From: Atrina japonica
Taxonomy: Eukaryota > Mollusca > Bivalvia > Pterioida > Pinnidae
Reading direction: 5' to 3'
Assembly (NCBI GenBank): GCA_030159075.1
Contig: BROG01000341.1
Span: 248,001-312,000, forward strand
Length of the DNA: 64,000 nucleotides
Shown: one piece after another, positions 34,701 to 46,700 of the stretch
How the letters are laid out: every line of letters starts with the position of its first letter
Numbering within the stretch: the first letter of the stretch is position 1
Notes under the pieces: generated by a model
Told to the model about the DNA's origin: nothing
Databases searched by the model: none
Seen by the model: the letters and a program-made list of their open reading frames with translations, nothing else
Translations under genes and position numbers: made by a program

Positions 34701-37700
34701 GTAAACAAGAGTTGTCAGTAGAAAACAAAGCTTGTCTGAAATGAGTGCAAATTTTCAAAATAGCACTTTTTACAAACATGTCAGGTTTTAAGGTCAAGGA
34801 ACAGTAAATATTTTGTTTCCTTCAGCTTAGGTTAATTTTTTTTAAAAGTCAAGGTACTCAACGAAAGCTTTGGTCAAAAGAAATCTTGAGTAAAAGCCCT
34901 ATAGATCCCTAATGGTTTAAAAGGTCACTAGGTAAAAATGTCATGGCACCAAATGAAAGCTTTGGGTCATACGAAATCTATAAAATCTATATGTGAAATA
35001 TATCCTGTCCCTTGCGGTTAAAAAAATATAGGCCAGGTTAAAGTTTTGTCTACAGATGCAGGCTATGATGACAATGATGCCAAGGGACATAACATCAGCT
35101 CTCTGCACTTTAATCCCAGTAAGCTAAAAATATCCAGAAGTTGAACAACTTACATTTTCAGATTACTTAGGTGCCTGTGACACCTTGACTTTGCCCTGAT
35201 GACCTTGAAATGTTGCCATCATAAGACTGAGATAATTCCAAACCACTTTCTAGTATATCACTATATACAAAAATTCATAAGTTTTGAGTTAATAATAAGC
35301 CATTTGTTTTCAACTGTATCCCATGTCATTTGATTTTCTCTCTTATGGCTCGTTTATGAACAGATTTTGATTTTACTACATGCTTTGTAGATATTGACTT
35401 AATTATGCAATAAACAATTTGAAAGTCATTTGACCATTGTTAATGAACAGAAAATGTTTACAGATGTACAAAGTTATTGTCAATATTGAGCCCCTATGGA
35501 TTTTTGCCACTTTTCATTCACAAAATTAATGCAGATTCACATGGGATACTTCCTATCAAAATTGGTTAATATTGGCCCACTGGTTCTTGAAAAGAAGTAG
35601 ATAAGTCAATTTGACAAACAAATATTTTATGTTTTAACTGGATGCCTGTGACCCAATGATCTTGTAATTTTGTCAAAATGAACTTCAAGAATTATTCTCA
35701 ACACAGGGTTTTCCGTGACGCAAAAATTCTGCGTATTCACGCGTAAAAATCCTAAATGACACCTAAAATTACATCTACTGCGTCCTAGTGGACGCGTTAA
35801 ATACTTGATGCCTTTCGAGGTCGTTTGGGTAAATAAACCAAACATGTGACCTATTTCTACCAGTTTGCTTCTTTTTTATGTCCATTTTTAATTCTTATGT
35901 TCTAGAGCAATTCCACAAGAAAACCAAGAAAATGAATTCATCATTTTATTTATAATAAAACAGGAAAATCTTTACATCTAATATAGATCTAGAATAAACG
36001 AGACAACATCGTTTATCACTTCATGGGTACTTCCGAAAGTATAAATTAAAGGGATACCATACCCGACTTTCATTTGAATTATGGAAATTAAAAAACAATA
36101 ATAAAAGTACTAATGATAGTTATATAAAACATTTATTTACACAAATGTTTATGTAAAACTTACATATGATTATCACGCTTACACGTCGGAATTTGCGTAA
36201 AAATGACACAGTGACCCATTTCAATTTAAATATTTCATTTATTTTTCTATCAATCCAATCATGTTATACATCGACGGAAAGAGCATAAATTTTTCTCCAA
36301 GATAACGTTTACACTCTAGAAATTCATCTCTACTGGAACTAGTAATCACGAGTTTAAAGTTCAAAATAGTCGTAAACTCCGATTATTGTTTATCTTACCG
36401 CTTATTAAAAGTCGCTGACATGCCATGTGCAGTTAAAGTCGAATGCGGGATACTAAACATTTATCAACTTCCGTGAAATTTTACAGCCAATGAGATGGAT
36501 GAATTACCTTTACAACGGTACATGTTGATTACCCGTATATTACCTGTGGGAGGTGTCCGCATCAGGTAAAATCGGCAACAAAAATACGAAAATCGGCTCG
36601 GTAAGTAAAATATCAAACAGTTTGTTAAAACTAGACATTCTAAAGTTTTTATTGATATGCAATTCGATAAATTTGGACAACGATAAGTTCCATTTTTATT
36701 CGAGGCAGGTTAATACCGCCGCATGGCTGTAGCGTCACCTTAGCCGCCATGTTTGTTTTTGTGACCCAGATATCGGAAACATTACTGTTCCTTTAATTTA
36801 CCACGCAAACCAAAAAGAACTCGAAATATGTTCATTAACAAAATAGTTTATATAGAACACGAATAAAAATAAACTTTGTATTTATTTAAGCCGATTTTTC
36901 AAATTAGCGTGGAAGTGTCTCGACTTCCCATCGCTTCGTTGTTGACAATTGATGTCAATTTCCCTATTATTTCGCCTAGATTAAACCTGTTTCGCGGTCA
37001 GTTTAAATATAGAAATGTGAAAGGTTTCTTTTGAAATATTTTCAGTTCTGAAATTATTTTAAATTTTCTGTTTTTAATGCAGAGTTATTCACGTGTTTGA
37101 ATCATTATCAAAATTATTTAATAAGTTTTTTTTTTAATTTCTTCATTAAGTAATTTGACTTGTAGGATTTAGGCCTACACTGCTACACTCCTACAGTATA
37201 GACTAACAAAAATATGTTTATATCAAGGCCTACTGAATTTTACATGTGCGCCTTTTTTGGTTTAACAAAAAGTTAAATACATGTATGAGGCCTAGATCTA
37301 CAGTGTTTTACATTTATAATATTTCTTTAATATACAAAAGGTTTGGGCAAAAGTTATACAACATTATAAACTGCCCTTTCCCTAGAAGTACAGCATAAAT
37401 TGATCATTAAACAACACAAATGGTTACAAATTCTTGTACAAGCAAATGGTGTTTACACTTTATTTATCATTGCTCATTTTTAGTACATAAACTTATGAAA
37501 TGGATATCAAATTGACATCTAGACCCATATGATGTGATTGTCTGAAAGGCATGTATAAGCCTACTGATATCTTTTCCTTTTTTAAAAGATTAAAGACAGG
37601 GGGTGCTATCATTATACAAGCACCTGGGCCAAAGTGGGCTAAATCAAAGAAACAAGATTATGAATAAGGGGTATCATAGCTATTTAATTTAAAAAATAGT

Positions 37701-40700
37701 CGGAATAATTCCAATGAAAATTAAGTAAATTTGTAAAGCACTCTAATTTCACAAAAATTCAGCCCCCTTTCTTCCTTCATCAAGTGAGACAATATAAAAA
37801 ATAGGCTACATAATATCATTGATGTTTCATTAAAAACTTCATAACACCATATATATTTTAATAAATTAAATTTTTTAATCATTTAAAAAGTTATTCATTT
37901 ATTTTATTTATTTATTATTATATTTTTTTTGTTATGAAGCTTTTTATGCCACAGCAGTGATATATTAATGTAGCTTTTTATTCATTTATTTTTATATTGT
38001 AATCTTTCACTTAATAAATGCCAAGGGACTGAAAATTTGTGAAATTATAGTGTTTTACTGTTTTGCATAAATGGAATAAATTAAGCCATGTAGATGTACT
38101 TTGATTTTATATTAAGTTTATTATCAATCTATAAAATTTTTATGGAGATAAATTTAAATTGCAAAAATTTCAGACCTACAGGGTGCATGTAATTTTTAAC
38201 TACTGATGCTTTCTTTTCACAGTTAATTTTTTTCTTAAATTTTATTGAACCAGAACTGTGAACATAATTATAATTGACAAAGGCATCGACAAAGGGCTTT
38301 TCCTGGACCTTTTTGCAAGGAACACAACTTGACATATTTTTCAATTGAGATGTGTCGCTTTTGGACGAAATTAAGAATGGAAGAACTGCGAGTGCTTTAT
38401 AAGAATGACTGTGATTAATGAATTATTAAACGTTTGTGTAACCATTTAAAGATATAAACTACAAGACATTGCAGACCTACATTCTTCGGGGAGATTTAAA
38501 TTTTCATCAAAGAAAAAGGTTAAAGGATACGACAATGTGCATGCCTTCCTAAATGACTATTTAGTGTAGGAAAAACTTCATGTACAAATGTGACACAGGA
38601 TCACACGGTCACCACATGTACATCACAAAGCAACAAGGAAGTTGAGAAAATAACTCTACAAATACCATGTGATAATTCAAGCATATGTGATTTACCGGGC
38701 CATACTGGAATCTGATTAATGATGGAGATGTGCCATACTTAAAGCTGTATGAACATGTGACTGAGATGCACAAATTTCTCGAAAAATGCTCGACAGATCC
38801 AAAGGTAATTTTGGAGGAGAACCAGCACTGGTCACAAGAGGATCCTCCTGATATATCAGAAAATTGCCCACATCAGCACCTGTTTACCAAGTTCATATTT
38901 AATGTCAACGAACAACACAAGGAAATTATAATATCAGCTGTAAAGTGTATTGTTGGTGGCATGAAAAAAACTGAAAAAACCGCTGAAGGACTTCCTACCT
39001 GGTGGATCATTTTCCATGCCCAGCCAGCAAGATATTGTTAGGACAAAATTTGCTCCTGTGACCAATCTGAGCTGTTAAATCATTTTGGAAGGGACTCAAG
39101 CCAGAGACGACGCCCACATGCACCTTGCACCACCTTTCATGCAATCCAGCTCTTGAAAAGAAACCGAGCACCAATTCAATCCTGGAAGTGTTGTCCTATG
39201 CCTTATGAAATTGCCAGGAAAGGAGCAAAGATACTTCGCCGTAAGCATCTTACACAAGAGAGAATGGTGGTTACCGAGATAAGCCGGAAATACAAAAGAG
39301 TGGGAAAAATTTATAGAAAAGAAAAAATCTTCTGGGTATGATGATCAGCAAATCCACCATGGGATGGAAGCAAACACAGACATTAACAGCCAGGAAACAC
39401 CACATACTGGTAATCTGACTACAATAAATGAACTGAAGATTGGACAATTGTGGCAGTCGCTTATGATGACAACTTTCCAGGAATGTCTGGTGTTGAAAAG
39501 GAACAGGCTGTTGTAAAATTTTTAGATGCAACAAAAAAGAACAGGACTATTTCTGTGGCCGCCACGAGATGATATTCAGAGTGTGCATCCAAAATTTATC
39601 CTTAAACATGGATTTGTGCAGACTTAAACTCCTTTGGATAAATTGGTGAAATTAATGATTTTCAAAACCTGTATGCAAGATTCAAGAGTGCATTTGTAAA
39701 AGGTAATTTTTTTTACATGAAAACCTGATTGACTGTACTGCATGCACTCATTTCACTGATATTAAAGTGTTTAAAATTAAATTAAACAGATATTAAATCA
39801 AAAACTAAGTGTGTTTGTACTTGTGTATAAAATTCATTTTGATGAAATGATATATTTTGCATTTTAATGCTTAAAAAAAGAAGCTTCCATGTAATAAGGT
39901 TTTGTTTTGATTTTTACTTAAAATTGCCTACAGAAAACTCTGGAAATTAGTCTTATAAATGCTTTTATGCCAGGAGTACTTTTGCCAAGCTATAAAAATA
40001 GATATTAATGAACAACAGTGAAAACTAAGTAAGATGTAAGTTTTAGAGACAAATTTTTTTTCCAAATCCTCAAATCTTTCTCCATTTTAAAACAGTTTAA
40101 TTAAGATAGGGAAAAACTGTATGTTTTTAATGGAAAGAGCCTGTTTTTTTCATTCAGACTGCCAAGTTTCATTATGAACATCAACAGGTAAAAGAGAAAT
40201 GTAACTTTCGACGGTTCCATATTTCGAACGGTCTGACCTTTGTACCACTAATACAAAAAAATTCCGCGAAATTCGACATCTTTAAATGTTCATAACTTTT
40301 GAAAGAATTAAGATATTTGAAAAGGGAAAAAGTTCTGAGTTTGTCTAATGAAGCTCTACACTAGCCCAAGTGACAAGTAGTTAAAAGTTATATTTAAAAT
40401 TCACCTGGGGTTGCTACATATGATAAAAGTATTTTAATACTTGAAATGGATAAAATAGATAAATTTGAGGCATCAATTAGAAGGCTTCATGTATTTAGTA
40501 ACTTTTCAGTTGATCTATATCTAAAAACATGTAATTGTATTACAATTTTTAGATTTTTAATATAAATTTTCCATACGATTTCAAATGCAGTTGCTATATT
40601 TTATTTATTTTCTTATAAACCTTTAATTTATAGTACATGTTATGTATACAATAATTATATATTGAATTAAGGGAACCGAAAATTAAGTGAACTGCAAATG

Positions 40701-43700
40701 GACTCCTAAATTACCAAATGGACTCCTAATTATGTAGTTGTGGGAGTCCATGGACTCCTCATTTGAAAATCCAAGGGAAAACCCTGTCAACAACATACAT
40801 CTCTGTATGTTTTTAATTTATAAAGCCATATGTATAAAACAGTCCTGTGTTATTGAAGCACTCCCAGTGTCCCATTTCTTTCCCAACTTTGTAGATATTG
40901 ACATAACAATCTTGCATACAAAATCTAAAAATCATTGCTTTGAGAGAATGTTTTTGTCCTCTTTGGCCCCTATTAGTCCTAGCTACTTTTCATTCCCACT
41001 CTTAATGCAGTTTCACATGGGATATTTCCTGCCAATTTTGGCTGAAATTGGTTTATTGGTTTATCAGTTCAAAGGGTTCATAAGACTCGAACCGATCACA
41101 CATGTTAAAAACATGTTAACAGCCTTAGTATATACGGTGACACTACCTAATTACACATCGACAAATAATCATACCAACAAAAAATGAAATAAATCAAAAC
41201 TTTTTTTGCCTTGATGTGCATTACAAGAAAGTTTGAAATTATTTCTGGGAGATTTGACCAGCTAACATGTATATCCAGCTATAGTTAATATTCAAAGTCC
41301 GGTTATTTGGTTAGTATGAATAAAATCAAACTTTTACTTTTCAGGGCTTAACATTCTCTGTTTTTTAGGCTGCCCAATTGTGTGGTTTACCTCAATTGAT
41401 TTGTATTAATTATTTTTTAAAAGGATCTCCACTTGTTCTGTCAGAGACGATACAGATATTTCAGAGATATTTATCTGCCCCAAACAAGCTCTGGCCTGCC
41501 TGGCGTAGTTGGACAACTGAATGTCAAGCCCCCATTGTCATAAAAAAAAAAAAAAAATCAAAATGTTTAAGAAAGATTACAAACAGAAATACTTTCTTCT
41601 GAGGTGATTATATAATTTTAAATACACATGTATGATGTTGATACTTCATCTCTTCAATCTGAAAACATTTTAGCAAGACTGGACTTTTTCTAAAGTAATG
41701 CAGCTTTGAGTAAAAAGTTTTTGTCCCTCTATCTTTGCAATGAAAGATTATTTTGTCTGAGGATCAAACCATAAAATATGCCAGTCATGCTATTTTTAAG
41801 TGTTATTGTCGTGCTAAGACAAATCAGATTGTTAGGGTGCAAACAATGCTTAGAACTGGTCAAGGTGTTAATATAGGTGTGTGTATAACTATTAGGGATT
41901 TCTATTAAACTTGAGGCAATGTCAACACAAACTCACTCCATATCATCCTTGAAGGATCCCCAGTTGTGCGAACCACTTCCTTCTCTCTTCTCCGTTGCCT
42001 TCACACCACTGCTACAGCAAAACATAAAGAAAGATTTTATTTGCATTAATACTGATCACCCTATCACACAAACATTTCCAATCTCGGTGCAGTTAAGAAT
42101 ACAAAACAAAGCAATGAACAATTAAGTTAACTGTCAGATCAAATGAATATTTTTAAATCTGTTGTTGCAGACAGCAAGTTTAAAATTTGGGATTTTCACA
42201 TCAACTGTTTTTAGAAGAGCTGTTATTGTGATTGAAATTAGCATCATGATATCAGCAAATTTTGCAGATATTGCAATATTCCACTGAAATATATTTAGTA
42301 ATATTCTTGCAACATGTGCTAAATAAGCAATGTTTGATAGTTGTTCATTACCAAACATTAAAAATGTATCTCTCATTGCTCCTGTTTCTCATATACATGT
42401 CTATCTAATGCAGTTCACTTCGAGTCTTGTGCAGATGATACTGCAATGCTTGAATATTTTCATGATATCGTCAGGTTTTCTGTATCTTTATGACAATATA
42501 TGATAAGCTTTACTTTTTAGTAATTTTACTATAAAAAGCTTAAATTATAATAAACATTTTTCTGTATGGATATAGATGAAAAATATGACAAACATACGTT
42601 CGGTCACTTCCACTGTGTCGTTCAAAGTCTCGCTTTCCACCTCGGTCTCCAAAACCGCCTCGACCACGACCTCTTCCACCTCTACCTCGTCCACGACCGA
42701 AACCTCCACTTCCAACTCGTCCACTGTCTGGTCGGTTAAATCCACCACTGCTTGGTGGACCGCCTTCCTGTTTTTCCCTAAAACATATAAAAATCACTAT
42801 TAAAAACAGTGAAACTCAAGTACATATTTACTGAATATACTACCTTACTTGAATAATTTTGAACACCTCTGTAAACAGAAAGATGACAAGTGTGCAACAT
42901 TTTATTTTTCTTATCATTTTACAATTTCACTGAAATGTGAATAGAAGATCAGAACCTGTAATTGAAAATGTTCAAACTTACAAGGTGTTGGACAACTTTA
43001 TTTTGTTCCACTGATACTATATTATTAAAAGCTATATAAACTTTGTGTCAGGAAAAAGTTGTCTCCAAGACAATTAACTTGCTATTGTCCTCATAGGGCT
43101 ATCCTTAAAAAAATTGTTAAGTTTGCTATAACATGACCCAGATTTTTTACCTCGTGTTGGTAGACGGGGGTTCAAAATCCCCCAAGTTCGACGTCCTGGA
43201 CTTTGTTAATTCAAGTTTGGACTCAGAAGTTAGAAATACCCTAAGTCCAAGGGACTTTCCTCATCCATTAAACTTTACTGCATTATTTATTGACAAAATT
43301 CAGCATGGACTTTGAAATTTCTCAATTGGACTTGCCAGAAATTTAGTCTCCAAGTCCTGGACATAAGTATCTAAATAAGAATTTTTAACCCCTGGTAGGT
43401 AGGAACTTTTATTCGACTTTTTGAAAAATGTATACCTTATTGAAAGCCCGATAAAAATTCTCAGAAGGCTGTAAAAAAAATTATGTCAAAGGATTTTGAG
43501 CGAGTCGCTCGTAACTTGCTTTTTTTCGCTGGCATCCATTACATGTAATGTGATGCAGACTTAAGTCTCATCTAACTCGCGTTGTAATCTTGATTTCCGG
43601 TCATAAAATGAAAGTGAGACCACTGAAAGAGAAACAAGAGGCTGTTTACAATGTTCTCACAATTAGCGGTTGTATCTCTACTGGGCGGCCGTGGACGTTG

Positions 43701-46700
43701 TCGTGAGTAGAGAACAATAAAATAAATTTAGCCAGCATTATAGGACATTATTGTACTGAAAGGGTTCATCGTTAATAGCCCTTTATCAGACACTTTCATA
43801 AAAAGTAAATTTATTCATCTTAAATATCAAAAGAAAAATACACAATGAGGTACAATGGATCAGTATGTAAAATTTCTGTCACTGGCAGCTCATTCATATC
43901 ACTGATATGTTCCAAGCTTCATTTCAGTAATGATTTATACAAATATTTTTTTTTTCTTACAAGAATGATTTATACAAATATTTTTTTTTTTCTTACAAGA
44001 GGCCAATGGGTCTTATAGGTTACATGAGTAAAACATAATTACATCAAAATATATTGATCAATGATTAACAATGTTAAAAATGTGCAAACTTTTTAGTCCC
44101 TATGGTTCTAGCCTCTTTTCACACGAGATCAAAACAACTTCCTCATATCTTTGTATACAAAGTTATTCAGTTAATAGTCAAAGTAACGGCCCTGAATTTG
44201 AATATTCAAACTTTGTTTTAAAATGAGAAGAGACAACAAGCTGGGTTTTCATGTACCACTGTCATTTTACATATCACCGACACAAAAGCTGCCCCATATG
44301 CAAGTATATAGAGCCCACAGACACAATTGATCTCCTCAAAAATTATTCAGACAGATTTTGTTTTAATCCACGTTTAAATTTAATGTAGATATTGACCAAT
44401 TGGGGGCAAAAGAGAAATAAAAAAACAAATACACAATCAAATATTTACATACCGTACAGCCATTAAAACTGAAAAAATGAGCAAAACAAAACGCAATTCC
44501 AGAGTGCAAAAAATCATAAGAAATCTTCATTGAACAAGTATATAGAGCGATATATTGCAAGTACTGATTATCTCCGGATTTGTATACCTGGACCAGGTTG
44601 ATGATCGCATTAAAATTAATAACACCGCCCAATCTATGTAGTAACCAATAGTTGGGAGAAAAAAGTATTATTTCTTTACTTTTCAGCGTAAGATACATCA
44701 CATAGAACACTTGGATGGTGGGCCAGACCAACTCAGCCAAACCAAAACAAGCAGGTTTGAAAAATTGGGGAGGCATGAATCAATAATCTAAAACTGACTC
44801 TTTGGCTTAAAGAACAGACCCTAGAACTTCCCATTGGCAAATAGAATATCAAAAAAGAGAGAGGAGAAAAAATTGCGTTTAAATTAGTTTCTTATATATG
44901 GGTATACTGGAAAAGTGTTCCTAAGCATGCCACAGCATTAATCTTAAAAGCCATACACAGTATTCTTTTACACTTGTATGTGACCCTCCTGTGCCAGAAA
45001 GATTTTTCTGCTTTAATAGAGATTATGAAATGAACAAAAATAATGAAATAAAACAAATTATTGACACTTGTATTTTATTTGCAAATAGAAAACAAATAAA
45101 AATGAACAGAAAATGGCAGATTTGTCTATTTTTTGGTTCGAAAAGTGGTCCTTTTTAGAAATCGAATTTAGCAGAAAGCAGGGCGGTTTTTGAAATATCT
45201 ACAAGAAATTATTTGCTACATCTGTAGCACATTGTTTATATTTATTTTGACACAGCCTACAGGCCCATATCGCGATATATCTAGGTCATGTTATGACCAG
45301 AACCAGAGACCATCGTCTGGCTTCATAGTTACAACAGAAAGTAAGAAAGTTTAAAGGTCTAGTGCAAGCATTTTGTTTTAATCCACTTGATAAACACAAG
45401 TCGATTTGTTTGCCAATTCCCTTCACCGGATATTCCTATCAGAAACAATTCGTCACCCGCATCGTGTGAAATGGGCCTACTTACATAGGTTACCTACCAA
45501 TCAGTCATTGTGGTTCCCAGCTGCTTGGTAAAAAATGTCAAATAAAATGCCTACTTTCAGTTGTCATAAATGAATATTAGCCGTACCTACTCACTTCTTG
45601 TAGCTGTCACCTACTTTCAGTTAATCTTTATTAGCCGTATAGCATTTCCCATTAATAATATATCAGAATTCAAACCGAATTCGTTGTAAATACATTATTC
45701 GGCATACTCATGGGCGCAGCCATTTGCAATTTCAATTCTCTTCCGACACATTTAACCTTCCGGTTACCAAGCACACGAATATTCGAAAATAACTTTAAAA
45801 AAATCTGACACTTATTCAAAATTATCCATATCATTAGTTTCTTTCAAAATGATATGAAAATAAGAAAATAAACCTTAATTCCATTTAGTATTTCCCGACA
45901 GAAAAGGGGAACTACTTCTCGTCTCACACAGCTAAACGCTGTTACATCATATGAAAAAACCTCCTACCACAAAGCCAATTACATAGAATGAATTTCATAA
46001 CCAGCTGACTACAGATTAAAAGAAAATGGTAATATATATATAAATATAAGGATTGTTTTTCATTTTTTGGACTGCATGGAGTATAAAGGCAATGGATTAT
46101 GGAATTTTTTTTTTTCCATAATACATTGCCTTTATATTTCATTCAAGTCCAAAAAATGAAAAACAATCCTTAAATAAACCAATTTGATAGTCATCTGATC
46201 ATTGGTACAAGACTTATCAAGTTTTGGTCCTTGCCCTTTTTAAATTACATAATTTGCACTTCATGTAAACTGACATGGAGATAATTCCTGTCAAATTTGG
46301 TTACAATTGGCCCAACGAATTCAATTGGTTGAAAATGTGTCAAAAGATAATGGACAGTGCACAAAGACAGACAAAACATTATCACAATTAAAGGTTAACT
46401 CGAGCCTTTGGCTTATGCGACATGAAATATTGGATTATCTCGATAATTTCTACCGGACTGAAATTCGGTCCCATTTCCCTTAGCCAATGCAAAATATGTG
46501 TATTTTCCCTCAAATTTGAAGAAAAAAATCCAAGTTTAGTATAAAATACTATCTGAATTTTTCAGAGCAGTCAACCTCCCAATTTTGTTTTTCTTTTGAA
46601 AAAACTTATGTTTAAAACTAATGTTTATAGTAACTGCCTACTAATCGACCCACTACTAACAACAGGCCCTAAATCTGGTTTTATTCACAAGAGCTCCCAC

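Larger units (their letters stand above)
34585..41110 (+). mobile_element. Helitron-like element split by a 5.1-kb insertion
   Basis: The left part (34,585-35,703) starts ACACAAGACCAAATGCCTTA and contains the family body (ATGGCTCGTTTATGAACAGA, TTTGTAGATATTGAC, AATGCAGATTCACATGGG). The body resumes after the insertion at 40,787 with TCAACAACATACATC and again has TTTGTAGATATTGAC and AATGCAGTTTCACATGGG, to about 41,110. Without the insertion the join reads continuously with the body of the 21,285-25,103 element (AATTCCTAACAACTTTCTC-like). The 3' hairpin is not clear. Confidence 0.6.
43993..46421 (+). mobile_element. Helitron-like element with nested repeat (SERBP1 intron 2)
   Basis: The 5' end is ACAAGAGGCCAATGGGTCTT. 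The 3' end near 46,395-46,421 has AACTCGAGCCTTTGGCTTAT, a worn version of the terminal hairpin. The body contains AATTTGATAGTCATCTGATC and AATTGGCCCAACG, like the 24.8-kb body. The 45,400-46,175 repeat is inserted in it. Confidence 0.55.

Noticed and set aside
40738..41187. 149-codon plus-strand frame
   Set aside because: Runs from the right end of the 5.1-kb transposon into Helitron-like sequence and starts at a non-ATG codon; a junction artefact.
42545..42803. Alternative frames over the RGG exon, both strands
   Set aside because: GC-rich RGG codons leave other frames open; the spliced SERBP1 frame has family matches and splice sites.
44363..44776. 137-codon minus-strand ATG frame in a SERBP1 intron
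   Set aside because: Lies inside Helitron-like sequence, hydrophobic and Phe/Tyr-rich as expected of AT-rich chance frames; no family match and no splice support.
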